A DNA stretch of 64,000 nt from an uncultured Alphaproteobacteria bacterium (GCA_902599045.1 CACKEA010000004.1:62001-126000), one strand, 5' to 3'; positions 17,039 through 27,217 are shown, numbered from the stretch's first letter. Program-made: numbers and translations. Notes: a model not told the origin generated them from the letters alone.

Positions 17039-17671
17039 TTATTTGTGGGCAAAGATATCTATCCCCTCCCATCCTTGTAAATCTAAATCCACTCTTATTT
17101 GCATAAATTTCATAATTGATTTAAATAATTTCAATCTTCTTTGATTAATTAACTTCTCATTGAGAGAGTCTTTTATTGCTGACAAATACAGAACATCATT
17201 CATTGCGTATTCTATTTGCTTTTTGGAGAGTTTTTTTTTACTCCAATCAGATGATTGTTCTGTTTTATCTAGCTGAATATCTAATATTTCATAGACTAGA
17301 TCTTTGAGACCATGTTTTGATGAGTAAGTTCGAGTTAATTTTGATGCAACTTTTGTACAAAACACATTCTTAACATTTATTTTTAAATTTTCTTTCAATA
17401 CTGCCATATCAAATCTTCCAAAATGAAAAATTTTTGTAAGATTATTATTTTCAAGTAATATTTTTAAATTCTTTGATAATTTTGATGACAAATCCTCTTC
17501 AAATTTAATTAGATACACTTTTTTATCTGTCTCATTTCTTAATTGTATTAGACAGAGTCTGTCTCTTTTAATATTTAAACCAAGAGTTTCAGTATCGATA
17601 GATATATCTCCTTTAAATGATTTTAAAACTTTGCTTGGTAGATCATTATGAAATAATTGATAATTTGACAT
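17039..17671 (-). CDS. rnd: ribonuclease D, short form
   Basis: A 3'-5' exoribonuclease of the DEDD family used in tRNA 3' maturation. DEDD residues are visible: Asp and Glu in ISIDTETLGL, Asp in IFHFGRFDMAVL, and Asp in the YAMNDVLYL motif of the DEDDy type. There is no HRDC domain, so this is the short, about 210-aa version common in Alphaproteobacteria. The open frame reaches 17740, but the ATG at 17671 (MSNYQLFHNDLP) gives the family N-terminus and leaves 35 bp to the divergent gene at 17707. First gene of the 12-kb minus-strand run. Confidence 0.9.
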   Translation of the reverse strand: MSNYQLFHNDLPSKVLKSFKGDISIDTETLGLNIKRDRLCLIQLRNETDKKVYLIKFEEDLSSKLSKNLKILLENNNLTKIFHFGRFDMAVLKENLKINVKNVFCTKVASKLTRTYSSKHGLKDLVYEILDIQLDKTEQSSDWSKKKLSKKQIEYAMNDVLYLSAIKDSLNEKLINQRRLKLFKSIMKFMQIRVDLDLQGWEGIDIFAHK

Positions 17672-17706
17672 CCTAGAACATATATTTATATAAGATAGAT
17701 AATACA

Positions 17707-18636
17707 ATGAAAAACAAAAATATCTTAGTTTTTGGATCAACAGGCTTTATAGGAAGAAGTATCACAAAAAGACTCTTACAAAATGGTGACAAGCTTATGT
17801 GTCCTGTCAGAAATGCCAGTAGGGTTAAAAGAAATATACTTTCAGGAGACATAGGACAGATTGAAGTAATTGAATTTGATATTAATAATTTAGATGAGAT
17901 TAAAAGCTTAATAGAGAAATCAGATTTAGTAATTAATTTGATAGGAATTCTATATGAACAAAATAATTTATCCTTTGAACTAGCTCATTACTTGTTACCA
18001 AAAAAAATCGCTGGTTATTGTGAATTATTTAAAAAACCATTCCTTCATGTTTCAAGTTTAGGTTCAACTTTTCAAACCAAATCAAATTATTTAATTAGCA
18101 AAAAAATGGGCGAAGAATTTATTGAAAATAATAACACCAATCATATTATTGTAAGACCTAGTACAGTTTATGGTGAAGAGGATAATTTTATTAATTTATT
18201 TGGTAAGATGGCTAAAATTCTACCTTTCCTTCCATTAATTAAAAAAGGAAAAACTAAATTTCAACCAATTTATGTCAATGACTTATCTCTCTTAATTTTT
18301 AATCTATTAAATAATTTTGATAAATACAAAAATTCTAATTTAGCAGCTGTAGGTAATGAGATATTTACTTTTAAAGAAATTTTAAGTCATATATTCATGT
18401 CTTTGAAAAAAAAGGAAAGATTTTTTTATATGCCTTCTTTTCTTGCAATCCTTCAAGGCAAAATATTAGAAAAACTTCCTAAACCTTTATTTACTTATGA
18501 TCAGTATGTAACTCTTTCACATGATAGTATATCAGAGGGAAGTCAAAAATTAGTTACCGAGATATTGAAACAAGATCTGTCAAATATGAAAATTATTACT
18601 TCAGAGTATCTTAAAAAGTTTATTGATAGAGTTTAA
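17707..18636 (+). CDS. NAD(P)-binding NDUFA9-like (complex I-associated) protein
   Basis: An atypical short-chain dehydrogenase fold. The Rossmann motif FGSTGFIGRSITKRLL is at the N-terminus, and LINLIGIL and HVSSLGS follow. YLISKKMGEEFI resembles the active-site Tyr-x-x-x-Lys of extended SDRs but with an altered spacing (S-K-K). RPSTVYGEEDNFIN fits NDUFA9-type sequences. In Alphaproteobacteria and mitochondria such proteins are linked to respiratory complex I assembly or structure. Length 309 aa is usual. It ends with a 4-bp convergent overlap with uppP, its common neighbour. Whether it works on complex I here is inferred. Confidence 0.8.
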   Translation: MKNKNILVFGSTGFIGRSITKRLLQNGDKLMCPVRNASRVKRNILSGDIGQIEVIEFDINNLDEIKSLIEKSDLVINLIGILYEQNNLSFELAHYLLPKKIAGYCELFKKPFLHVSSLGSTFQTKSNYLISKKMGEEFIENNNTNHIIVRPSTVYGEEDNFINLFGKMAKILPFLPLIKKGKTKFQPIYVNDLSLLIFNLLNNFDKYKNSNLAAVGNEIFTFKEILSHIFMSLKKKERFFYMPSFLAILQGKILEKLPKPLFTYDQYVTLSHDSISEGSQKLVTEILKQDLSNMKIITSEYLKKFIDRV

Positions 18637-19388
18637 TAAACATAAATTAACAAGACTATGCCTATAAATATTCTATAAACAACAAATGGTGTGAAACCAA
18701 TTTTATTTATAAAATTAATAAAAAAAGAAATTGTGATATAAGCTGAGAAAAATGAAGAAAAAAAAACTATAAATAGACCCTTATTAATTATAATACTCTC
18801 AAAATCACTTATATTTGAAAAAAAAGATAACCCAATTATGGGTATACCCATATATAAACTATAAATAGAAGAATATTTACGGTCTTCTCCAAATAACCTA
18901 AAGGCAATGATACAACTACCTGCTCTACTAAAACCTGGTAAAAAGGCAAGACACTGAAAAAAACCAGCTAAAATAAATTTGGTGCTTTTACTTTTAATAA
19001 CAAATTTAAATTTATTTGGTTTGTCTGAGATATAGAGCAATATTGCTCCTATAATTGAGGTGTATCCTATTAACTCTAAGCTAATAAAACTTAAATTATA
19101 AAATTTTATTATTATGCCCAGAAAAACTGCTGGTATAGTTGCATAAACTATTACCTTAAAGTTGGCTTTAACATTTGATTTTGAAAAATGTTTATTTACA
19201 AACAGATATATTAATAATGCTAATAAAGAGGCAAAGTGGGCAGATGTTTCATATAAATAGTTTCTTGATTCTATGTTCGTATAAAGTATTTCTATGATAT
19301 TTAGATGACCACTTGAACTAATGGGGATAAATTCTGTAATTCCTTGTATTAGACCATAAAAAATATTAAAAATACTATCAATAGTCAT
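18633..19388 (-). CDS. uppP: undecaprenyl-diphosphatase (BacA/UppP)
   Basis: Integral membrane phosphatase that recycles the lipid carrier of peptidoglycan and O-antigen synthesis. Both active-site motifs are present: GITEFIPISSSGHL near the N-terminus and FLPGFSRAGSCI in the middle. Six to eight hydrophobic spans cover the protein. Length 251 aa is slightly short but normal. The ATG at 19388 leaves 95 bp to gltD, which must hold both promoters; I see no clear boxes. Confidence 0.93.
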   Translation of the reverse strand: MTIDSIFNIFYGLIQGITEFIPISSSGHLNIIEILYTNIESRNYLYETSAHFASLLALLIYLFVNKHFSKSNVKANFKVIVYATIPAVFLGIIIKFYNLSFISLELIGYTSIIGAILLYISDKPNKFKFVIKSKSTKFILAGFFQCLAFLPGFSRAGSCIIAFRLFGEDRKYSSIYSLYMGIPIIGLSFFSNISDFESIIINKGLFIVFFSSFFSAYITISFFINFINKIGFTPFVVYRIFIGIVLLIYVY

Positions 19389-19483
19389 AATTTATTATCA
19401 TTTATTGGTTTACTAAGTCTTAAAATCTTTATATTAATACCTTCCGATCTATTTGTAGGAGAATAAAGTAATATTTTATTATC

Positions 19484-20896
19484 ATGTTAGAGTTTCATAA
19501 AAAAAAACCAAAGAATCCATCTAAAACTGAACCAGAGAAAAGGATAAAGGATTTTCAGGAGATTTACAGTCAGTTTGATAAAAATGACTCTGTAGAACAA
19601 TCTTCAAGGTGCTCACAATGCGGAATACCATATTGTCAAATTCATTGTCCTTTAAATAACAATATACCAGATTGGCTTCGTTACATAGCAGAAGGCCGAT
19701 TGGAAGAAGCTTATCAAGTATCTGCCTCTACAAATGCATTCCCAGAGGTATGCGGGAGGGTCTGTCCTCAAGATCGATTGTGTGAGGGCAACTGCGTTGT
19801 CGAACAGGCGGGCTTCGGTGCAATTACAATTGGTAATTTAGAAAAATACTTAACAGAAATAGCATGGGAAAAAGGATGGGTTAAAAATTTATCTTCAAAA
19901 AATCAATTTAAACAAAAAGTGGCTATTATAGGATCCGGCCCTGCAGGAATGGCCGCTTCAGCCTATCTAACTCAAAATGGATATCAAGTAGATGTCTTTG
20001 AAAAAAATGACCGAGCAGGTGGCTTGATGATTTACGGAATACCTAATTTTAAACTGGACAAAAAAATTGTTGAAAGAAGAACTGAGTGGCTTTTAGAGAG
20101 TGGAGTTAAATTTAATTTAAATATGGAAGTTGGAAAAAATATCTCTTTTCAAGATTTGGAAAAAGATTATGACGCAATATTAATTGCAACTGGTGTTTAT
20201 AAGGCTAGAAAATTAGATATTGATACATCATCAGTGGACAATAGCATTCCTGCTTTAGATTTCTTAATTGAGAGCAATAGAACTGGATTAGGTGACCCTC
20301 CATCAAATAATAAGTTTCTCTCTGCAAAAAATAAAAATGTAGTTGTTATTGGAGGCGGAGATACAGCTATGGACTGTGTTAGAACAGCAATTAGACAACA
20401 AGCAAAGGAAGTTACGTGCCTTTATAGAAGAAATAAGGAAAACATGCCAGGATCAGCAAGAGAAGTTTTAAATGCAGAACAAGAAGGTATTAAATTTAAT
20501 TGGTTATCTGTCCCATCTAAAATTATAAGCGATAACTCTACTGCAACAAGTATGACATACAAAGTCGCTGCCTTAGGAGAGGTTGATGAGAGTGGAAGAA
20601 GAAAACCAGTTGATACAGGCGTTGAAAAACAAATAAAAAGTGACTTAATTATCCAAGCTCTAGGTTTTGAACCTGAAGATTTGAACCACAATTTTAAAAC
20701 AAATATTGAATTAACAAGCTGGAAAACAGTTAAAGTTGATTTTAAAAAATTTCAAACAAGTAACCCAAAAATTTTTGCTGCTGGAGACATCGTTAGGGGC
20801 GCCTCTCTCGTTGTATGGGCAATCCATGATGGCCGTGAAGTTGCAAAATCAATTCATAATTTCTTACAAAGCTCAAAAATAAAAAAAGCATCATGA
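19484..20896 (+). CDS. gltD: glutamate synthase (NADPH) small subunit
   Basis: Supplies electrons from NADPH to GltB. The N-terminal ferredoxin-like region has cysteine clusters CSQCGIPYCQIHC and CGRVCPQDRLCEGNC for 4Fe-4S centres. The FAD motif is IIGSGPAGMAASAYL and the NADPH motif is VVIGGGDTAMDCVRTA. FAAGDIVRGASLVVWAI closes the FAD domain. Length 470 aa is normal. A good AGGAGA lies 21 bp before the ATG, further than usual, so start-site choice deserves care; an in-frame stop at 19469-19471 limits extension. Its stop overlaps the gltB ATG by 4 bp. The order gltD-gltB is reversed from that in E. coli. Confidence 0.96.
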   Translation: MLEFHKKKPKNPSKTEPEKRIKDFQEIYSQFDKNDSVEQSSRCSQCGIPYCQIHCPLNNNIPDWLRYIAEGRLEEAYQVSASTNAFPEVCGRVCPQDRLCEGNCVVEQAGFGAITIGNLEKYLTEIAWEKGWVKNLSSKNQFKQKVAIIGSGPAGMAASAYLTQNGYQVDVFEKNDRAGGLMIYGIPNFKLDKKIVERRTEWLLESGVKFNLNMEVGKNISFQDLEKDYDAILIATGVYKARKLDIDTSSVDNSIPALDFLIESNRTGLGDPPSNNKFLSAKNKNVVVIGGGDTAMDCVRTAIRQQAKEVTCLYRRNKENMPGSAREVLNAEQEGIKFNWLSVPSKIISDNSTATSMTYKVAALGEVDESGRRKPVDTGVEKQIKSDLIIQALGFEPEDLNHNFKTNIELTSWKTVKVDFKKFQTSNPKIFAAGDIVRGASLVVWAIHDGREVAKSIHNFLQSSKIKKAS

Positions 20897-23800
20897 AAGA
20901 TCACACATTAGAAATCTACAAAAGAAATAAGCAAAAGCTAAAAGATAACCACGTTTATAATGAAAAACATGAACATGATAATTGTGGTGTTGGCTTAGTT
21001 GCCTCAATTAAAGGTGAGTCAAGAAGAGATATAGTTGAAAAAGGTGTTGAGGCACTGAAGGCTGTATTCCATAGGGGTGCGGTTGACGCTGATGGTAAAA
21101 CTGGTGATGGTGCAGGGATTATGTTAGAGGTTTCAAATTCTTTCTTTAGTAAGCAAGTATTAAAAATGGGTCATAGAACGAGCCAAGACTCTATATTAGG
21201 TGTAGGTATGATATTTTTACCAAAAAGAGATTTCGGTGCACAAGAAAAATGTAGAGCTATCGTTGAATATGAAATTATAAAAGCTGGAATGAATCTTTTC
21301 GGATGGAGACAAGTCCCGGTTAATACAGAGATAATTGGTGAAAAAGCTAATTACACTAAACCAGAAATTGAACAAATAATTTTTTCCCCTAAAAAAACCA
21401 CTCCTGATATTGAAAAAAAACTTTATTTAACAAGAAGAAGGATAGAGAACAAGATTAAATCTCAGAATATTAATGACTTTTATATTTGCTCTTTATCGAC
21501 AGAAACAATTGTCTACAAAGGTATGTTTTTAGCTGAACAGCTATCTGAATTCTATCCAGATTTATTAGATGATGAATTTCAATCTAAATTTGCCATTTAC
21601 CATCAAAGGTATTCCACAAATACATTTCCTACATGGTCTTTGGCGCAACCATTTAGAGTTTTAGCACATAACGGAGAAATCAATACTTTAAAGGGAAATA
21701 TAAATTGGATGAGTGCACATGAGCCAAGAATCACACACCCTTTTTTTAACGAAAGAATAGATGATTTAAAACCAATACTTGACTCAGATGCATCTGACTC
21801 TGCATCTCTTGATGCTGCTTTTGAGCTTTTTGTTCAAACAGATAGAGACATGCCGATGGCAAAATCCTTGATAATTCCTGAGTCTTGGTCAAATCGTTCT
21901 GATTTGTCTGATCGATTAAAGAGTATGTATGCTTATTGCAATGCTGTAATTGAGCCATGGGATGGACCAGCAGCAGTCTGTGGAAATTTTGGAGATTGGA
22001 TAATATCTGGTATGGACAGAAATGGTTTAAGACCACTTAGGTTCATATTAACAGATGACGACCTACTAATTTCAGGATCTGAGGTGGGAATGATTAATAT
22101 TGACGAAAAAAATATTTTAAAAAAAGGAAGAGTTGGCCCTGGTGAATTAATCGCAGTAAATTATAAAGAGAATAAATTTTATCAAAGCTCTGAATTAAAA
22201 GAACTACTCAGTAGCCGAAATAATTACTCAGATTGGAATAAAAAGACAATCAAATTAGATAATATTTTATCCAAAGACAAGATATATAACCCATCATCTG
22301 AGGAGAAAGATAATGTTTTTCAAATAGCTAAATCATTTAATCTAACATTAGAAACTCTTGATTTAATTTTAGACCCTATGGTTAAAACAGGCCAAGAGGC
22401 TATCGGATCAATGGGTGACGACGCACCCCTAAGTGTACTAACTGAAAGATACCGAGGTCTTCATAGTTTCTTTAAACAAAATTTTGCCCAAGTAACTAAC
22501 CCTCCTATTGATAGCCTAAGAGAACAAGTGGTGATGAGTCTAAAAACTAGACTTGGAAATTTGGGAAATATCGTAGAAGAAGACTCTGAACAATGTAATT
22601 TGGTACTTTTAGAAAGCCCTTTATTATTAGATAACGAGCTTGAAACTCTAAAAAGCCATTTGTCAAAATTTACAACTGAGATTGATTGTACATACAATAT
22701 AAATGAAGAGACAAATTTCTTAAATGAAATTCAAAGAATATGCTCTGAGGCTGAACAGGCTGTTAGATCTGGCTCTCAACATTTAATTATTACTGATAAA
22801 AATATTAATACTGACAGAATTGCTTTGCCAATGATACTTGCAACCAGTGCTGTGCATAGTTATTTAATCAAAAATAAGTTAAGGACATTTACTTCATTAA
22901 ATGTCTCCTCAAGAGAATGCCTTGATGTTCACTACTTTGCTGTACTTATCGGCGTTGGAGCTACTACAGTTAATGCTTCATTAGTCGAAAAACTTATCTC
23001 AGATAGATTTAAAAAAGGAATTTATGAAAGAACTGATTATCCTCAACTCATAAAAAACTTCAAAAAATCCATAGAGAAAGGATTGAGAAAGATAATTAGC
23101 AAAATGGGTATTTCTGTTATTAGCTCTTATCGTGGTGGAAGGAATTTTGAAATAATTGGTTTAAGTAGAAGTATGGTGGAGAGTTTTTTCCCAGGTATGT
23201 CCTCACGAATATCTGGAATAGGATTAGATGGATTGGAAAAGAGAGTAAGGCGTCAACATGAGCAATCCTTTAAATCTGATAATGCTATACTAGATATAGG
23301 TGGAGAATATAGGTTTAGAACCAACAGTGAAGCACATGCATATGAGGGTGTTTCAATACACATGCTTCAAGAAGCAGTTACTAGAGACTCTTATAATTTG
23401 TATAAAAAATATACTTCAAGAATTTATAGCTCAAAACCAATACAGATCAGGGATCTTTTACAGTTTAATGAAAGTAAAAATTCTTTAAATCTCGATAACG
23501 TGCAAAGTATCTCTGAAATACGAAAAAGCTTTGTATCTCCTGGGATCTCTCTTGGGGCTCTTAGCCCTGAAGCTCACGAAACATTAGCTGTAGCAATGAA
23601 CAGAATTGGTTCAAAGTCAGATAGTGGTGAGGGCGGTGAGGACTCAAGAAGGTATTCTAAATTGAAAAATGGAGATAATCCAAGTTCAGCAATTAAACAA
23701 GTAGCGAGCGGAAGATTTGGAGTAACTGCAGAGTATTTAAATAATTGTTCAGAATTAGAAATTAAAATTGCACAAGGTGCTAAACCGGGAGAGGGTGGAC

Positions 23801-25407
23801 AGTTACCTGGTTTTAAAGTCACTGATCTAATAGCTAAGTTAAGACATAGTACAAAAGGTGTAACACTCATCAGCCCTCCACCTCACCATGACATATACTC
23901 AATCGAGGACTTAGCTCAACTTATCTATGATTTAAAACAAATTAACCCCATAGCTAAGGTTTGTGTCAAACTAGTTGCACAATCAGGAATAGGAACTGTC
24001 GCTGCAGGTGTAGCAAAAGCTAAAGCAGATGTAATACTGGTATCTGGACATTCAGGAGGTACAGGGGCAAGTCCTCAGTCAAGTATTAAGTATGTTGGTC
24101 TTCCTTGGGAGTTAGGTATCAGTGAGGTGCATCAAATTCTAGCTTTGAATGGCTTAAGAGATAAAGTTCTTCTAAGAACCGATGGTGGTATAAAAACAGG
24201 AAAAGATATTGTCATAGCAGCTATACTTGGAGCAGAGGAATACGGAATTGGTACAGCCTCACTTGTTGCAATGGGATGTATTATGGTAAGACAATGTCAC
24301 TCAAACACTTGTCCTGTAGGTGTGTGTACTCAAGATGAAAAACTTCGTGAAAAATTTGGTGGAACACCTGAAAAAGTCGTAAACTTATTTTCTTTTATTG
24401 CAGAGGAGGTTAGAGAGATACTAGCTTCATTAGGCTATAAATCTTTGAAAGATATAATTGGTAAAACAGAACTATTATCTCAAATTCACTATGGGTCTAG
24501 TGATTTAGATAATCTGGACCTAAATCCTATATTAACAAAAATTGATGATGGTAAGATCTATGATTACCATTCTGAGAAAAAAAGAAATGAGGTCCCGCAA
24601 ACCTTAGATGATCAATTTGAAAAAGATGGCAAAGATTTTATTAATTCAGGTCAAAAAATAGAATTAACTTATAATATACAAAATACATTAAGAACAATTG
24701 GAACCAAAATTTCCTCTGTCATAACAAGAAAATATGGAATGAATTCTCTGTCTGAAGATCATGTGACTCTCAAACTGAGAGGTTCAGCTGGCCAGTCTTT
24801 GGGGGCGTTTGCAGTCAAAGGTCTTACATTAAAAGTTTTTGGCGATGCTAATGACTATGTAGGCAAAGGTCTTTCTGGAGGAAAAATTGTTGTTCAGCCA
24901 AGAAACTCATTTACTCAACCAAGCCATGAAAATGTTATCATAGGAAACGTAACTCTTTATGGAGCAACTGATGGAAGATTGTACGCATCTGGTCAAGCAG
25001 GTGACAGATTTTGTGTGAGAAACTCAGGTGCATTGGCCATAGTTGAGGGATGTGGTGCTAATGGATGTGAGTACATGACAGGAGGTTCTGCAATTATTTT
25101 GGGAAATATTGGTGATAACTTTGGTGCAGGAATGACAGGTGGATCTGCCTTTATTTATTCTGATCAAAAAAATATTGCTGATTTAATGAATATGGAAACT
25201 ATAAGTTTATATGAAGTTGATAATCAAGAATGGAAAAACCATCTTCTAGATCTCTTAAAAGATTTTTACAAAGAGACTAAATCTAAAAGAGCTGAGTTTA
25301 TTATTGAAAATTATGACTCTGAAATCAAAAAATTTGCCCATGTGGTACCTGATGAAGTGATTGATAAACTAGAATTTCCAGTTACAAAAAAATCAAAAAT
25401 AGCTTAA
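20893..25407 (+). CDS. gltB: glutamate synthase large subunit
   Basis: Makes glutamate from glutamine and 2-oxoglutarate, the main ammonia-assimilating route together with glutamine synthetase. The class-II amidotransferase domain has its nucleophile at Cys31 in HDNCGVG, so a short N-terminal leader is probably removed. The central FMN-binding barrel includes PGEGGQLPG and VSGHSGGTGASP. A 3Fe-4S motif C-x5-C-x4-C appears in GCIMVRQCHSNTCPVG. The C-terminal GXGXG beta-helix is seen in LSGGKIVV and TGGSAIILGNIGDNFGAGMTGG. Length 1504 aa is normal. It ends with a 4-bp convergent overlap with the next gene. Confidence 0.97.
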   Translation: MKDHTLEIYKRNKQKLKDNHVYNEKHEHDNCGVGLVASIKGESRRDIVEKGVEALKAVFHRGAVDADGKTGDGAGIMLEVSNSFFSKQVLKMGHRTSQDSILGVGMIFLPKRDFGAQEKCRAIVEYEIIKAGMNLFGWRQVPVNTEIIGEKANYTKPEIEQIIFSPKKTTPDIEKKLYLTRRRIENKIKSQNINDFYICSLSTETIVYKGMFLAEQLSEFYPDLLDDEFQSKFAIYHQRYSTNTFPTWSLAQPFRVLAHNGEINTLKGNINWMSAHEPRITHPFFNERIDDLKPILDSDASDSASLDAAFELFVQTDRDMPMAKSLIIPESWSNRSDLSDRLKSMYAYCNAVIEPWDGPAAVCGNFGDWIISGMDRNGLRPLRFILTDDDLLISGSEVGMINIDEKNILKKGRVGPGELIAVNYKENKFYQSSELKELLSSRNNYSDWNKKTIKLDNILSKDKIYNPSSEEKDNVFQIAKSFNLTLETLDLILDPMVKTGQEAIGSMGDDAPLSVLTERYRGLHSFFKQNFAQVTNPPIDSLREQVVMSLKTRLGNLGNIVEEDSEQCNLVLLESPLLLDNELETLKSHLSKFTTEIDCTYNINEETNFLNEIQRICSEAEQAVRSGSQHLIITDKNINTDRIALPMILATSAVHSYLIKNKLRTFTSLNVSSRECLDVHYFAVLIGVGATTVNASLVEKLISDRFKKGIYERTDYPQLIKNFKKSIEKGLRKIISKMGISVISSYRGGRNFEIIGLSRSMVESFFPGMSSRISGIGLDGLEKRVRRQHEQSFKSDNAILDIGGEYRFRTNSEAHAYEGVSIHMLQEAVTRDSYNLYKKYTSRIYSSKPIQIRDLLQFNESKNSLNLDNVQSISEIRKSFVSPGISLGALSPEAHETLAVAMNRIGSKSDSGEGGEDSRRYSKLKNGDNPSSAIKQVASGRFGVTAEYLNNCSELEIKIAQGAKPGEGGQLPGFKVTDLIAKLRHSTKGVTLISPPPHHDIYSIEDLAQLIYDLKQINPIAKVCVKLVAQSGIGTVAAGVAKAKADVILVSGHSGGTGASPQSSIKYVGLPWELGISEVHQILALNGLRDKVLLRTDGGIKTGKDIVIAAILGAEEYGIGTASLVAMGCIMVRQCHSNTCPVGVCTQDEKLREKFGGTPEKVVNLFSFIAEEVREILASLGYKSLKDIIGKTELLSQIHYGSSDLDNLDLNPILTKIDDGKIYDYHSEKKRNEVPQTLDDQFEKDGKDFINSGQKIELTYNIQNTLRTIGTKISSVITRKYGMNSLSEDHVTLKLRGSAGQSLGAFAVKGLTLKVFGDANDYVGKGLSGGKIVVQPRNSFTQPSHENVIIGNVTLYGATDGRLYASGQAGDRFCVRNSGALAIVEGCGANGCEYMTGGSAIILGNIGDNFGAGMTGGSAFIYSDQKNIADLMNMETISLYEVDNQEWKNHLLDLLKDFYKETKSKRAEFIIENYDSEIKKFAHVVPDEVIDKLEFPVTKKSKIA

Positions 25408-26129
25408 ATAAATTTAGATAGAGTATTTAAGCTTTCTTTATCAGACAAGCTGTGATCAGCATGTTTAATTAAAATATTTTTAAAGTTTTTAAATTTTTTA
25501 CTCAAATTAAATTTATCGTTATACCCATATGGTACTGCTTTATCTTGACCTCCATGAAGGAAAATAGTTTCTCCCAAAAAATCACCCTTAATTTTTTCAA
25601 GAAGAAATTTTTTACTCCTATTAAATAATGCTGGGGAATAATAGTAAGCAAAATCAGAACTAACTTTTTGTTTAACAATTTTATTATTTTTAATTTTTTC
25701 TCTTTGATGAATATTTAAATTTTCCCAAATTAACTTAGTAGTAAAATCTGGCGCAGGAGCAACACCAATAAGTTTAGTAACTTTTTTTGGGTGCATTAAA
25801 GCATAAATGATTGCAACCCATCCACCCATACTACTCCCTATTAAAATGAAATTTCTTATTTTTAAATATTTTACAATATTATCTAAGTCATCATACCAAT
25901 CACTAATCCCAAAATTAGTAAATTCACCACTAGATCGACCATGACCTTGAAAGTCAAAACACAAATATGAAATGTTATTTTTTCTGCAATAATTGTTTAA
26001 AAAATTAGATTTTTTACCACTCATGTCAGATAATAATCCATGTAAAAAGATAAGAGTTTTTTTACTTCTTTTGTAGTATCTATAAGATATTTTTAAATTA
26101 CCTTTTTTAAAAAAGTTTTGTTTTGACAC
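25404..26129 (-). CDS. alpha/beta hydrolase
   Basis: A small serine hydrolase of the alpha/beta fold. The nucleophile Ser lies in LIGSSMGGWVAI, the oxyanion loop begins at FLHGLLSDMSG, and CFDFQGHGRSSGEF follows. The acid is likely Asp in GGQDKAVPY and the His is in KHADHSLSD. Related alphaproteobacterial genes often lie just upstream of infC; here two glycosyltransferase genes separate them. The GTG start at 26129 is bounded by an in-frame stop just upstream and overlaps the divergent TTG start at 26123. Substrate unknown; thioesterase or ester hydrolase activity is possible. Confidence 0.8.
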   Translation of the reverse strand: MSKQNFFKKGNLKISYRYYKRSKKTLIFLHGLLSDMSGKKSNFLNNYCRKNNISYLCFDFQGHGRSSGEFTNFGISDWYDDLDNIVKYLKIRNFILIGSSMGGWVAIIYALMHPKKVTKLIGVAPAPDFTTKLIWENLNIHQREKIKNNKIVKQKVSSDFAYYYSPALFNRSKKFLLEKIKGDFLGETIFLHGGQDKAVPYGYNDKFNLSKKFKNFKNILIKHADHSLSDKESLNTLSKFI

Positions 26130-27217
26130 AGATTAAAAATACAAAAAAAATTACTTGTTTACAAATAATTCCATCTATGGGTATTGGAGGTATTGAGACG
26201 GGAGTAAGGGATATTGCTAATTACCTTAATAAAAAGAATATTGTAAATTATATTTTATGTGAAAGCAGTGATAAGAACTTTAATATTAAAGGTCTAAAAA
26301 TTATAAAAATTAATAATTTAAGATTTAAAAATATTTTTGACCAAAACAAAATAAAAATAACGATTAAAGATTTAATTATAAAAAAAAGAATAAACTTAGT
26401 TCACATTTCATCCAGAGCACCTGCTTTTTTTCTTATAAATTTTATTAAAAACTTAAATATCAAAGTTGTAACTAGTGTTCACAACAAGTATGAGTCTAAA
26501 TCTTTGTTAAAAGATTGGTATAACAGTTATTTATTAAAAGGCGACACTATTATATTTAATTCTAATTTTGTAAAAAAAACATATGAAAATTACTACCCCA
26601 AAAAAACTAAAATACATGTAATTCCTAGAGGTATAGATACTAACTATTTTCATCCATCAAAAAAAAAAGTTATTGATAGAAATATTTTTATACCCTCAAG
26701 AATATCAAATTGGAAAGGACACGAATTATTACTTAATTATTTCTCATTATTAGAGCAAAAGTATAAAGATCTATTTAAAATTCATTTAATATCTTCAAAT
26801 CAAAGTAAAGAAGAAAAGAAAATACAATTACTAATAAATAAACTCAATTTATCTGAGAAAGTCATAATTCATAAACCAACTTTAGAAATTAATAAATTAT
26901 ATCAAGAGTCTTATTTAATTATTAATATCTCTAAAAGACCTGAAGGTTTTGGAAGAACTATCTCTGAAGCTTTATCGTCAGGTAAAACTATTATTGCTCC
27001 TAATCAAGGAGGTACTAAAGAACAACTTTTTTATTTTGATAGAAATTTATTATTTAATGTAAATTCATTTAACTCCTTTCAAAAAACTTTTAAATATGCT
27101 TTAAAAAACTATCAATCAATTTCTAATAAAGGTAGATCTTATGTAAAAAAAAATTACTCATCTGATCTGATGTGTAGAAAGACCTTAGAGGTTTATAATC
27201 AATTAATTAGTTCATGA
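26123..27217 (+). CDS. family 4 glycosyltransferase
   Basis: A GT-B enzyme that transfers a sugar from a nucleotide donor, probably in LPS or other surface glycan synthesis. The acceptor-domain opening LQIIPSMGIGGIETGVRD is a common GT4 start. IPRGIDTNYFHP and the donor-binding E-x7-E in RPEGFGRTISEALSSG are characteristic. Length 364 aa is usual. No ATG precedes the first conserved strand, so TTG at 26123 is the likely start. It overlaps by 7 bp the start of the divergent hydrolase gene. Its end overlaps the GT9 gene by 4 bp, so the two are coupled. Confidence 0.85.
   Translation: MTQIKNTKKITCLQIIPSMGIGGIETGVRDIANYLNKKNIVNYILCESSDKNFNIKGLKIIKINNLRFKNIFDQNKIKITIKDLIIKKRINLVHISSRAPAFFLINFIKNLNIKVVTSVHNKYESKSLLKDWYNSYLLKGDTIIFNSNFVKKTYENYYPKKTKIHVIPRGIDTNYFHPSKKKVIDRNIFIPSRISNWKGHELLLNYFSLLEQKYKDLFKIHLISSNQSKEEKKIQLLINKLNLSEKVIIHKPTLEINKLYQESYLIINISKRPEGFGRTISEALSSGKTIIAPNQGGTKEQLFYFDRNLLFNVNSFNSFQKTFKYALKNYQSISNKGRSYVKKNYSSDLMCRKTLEVYNQLISS

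Noticed and set aside
21746-22036. Minus-strand open frame inside gltB
   Set aside because: It lies wholly within the amidotransferase domain of GltB, has no recognisable motif and is a shadow frame.
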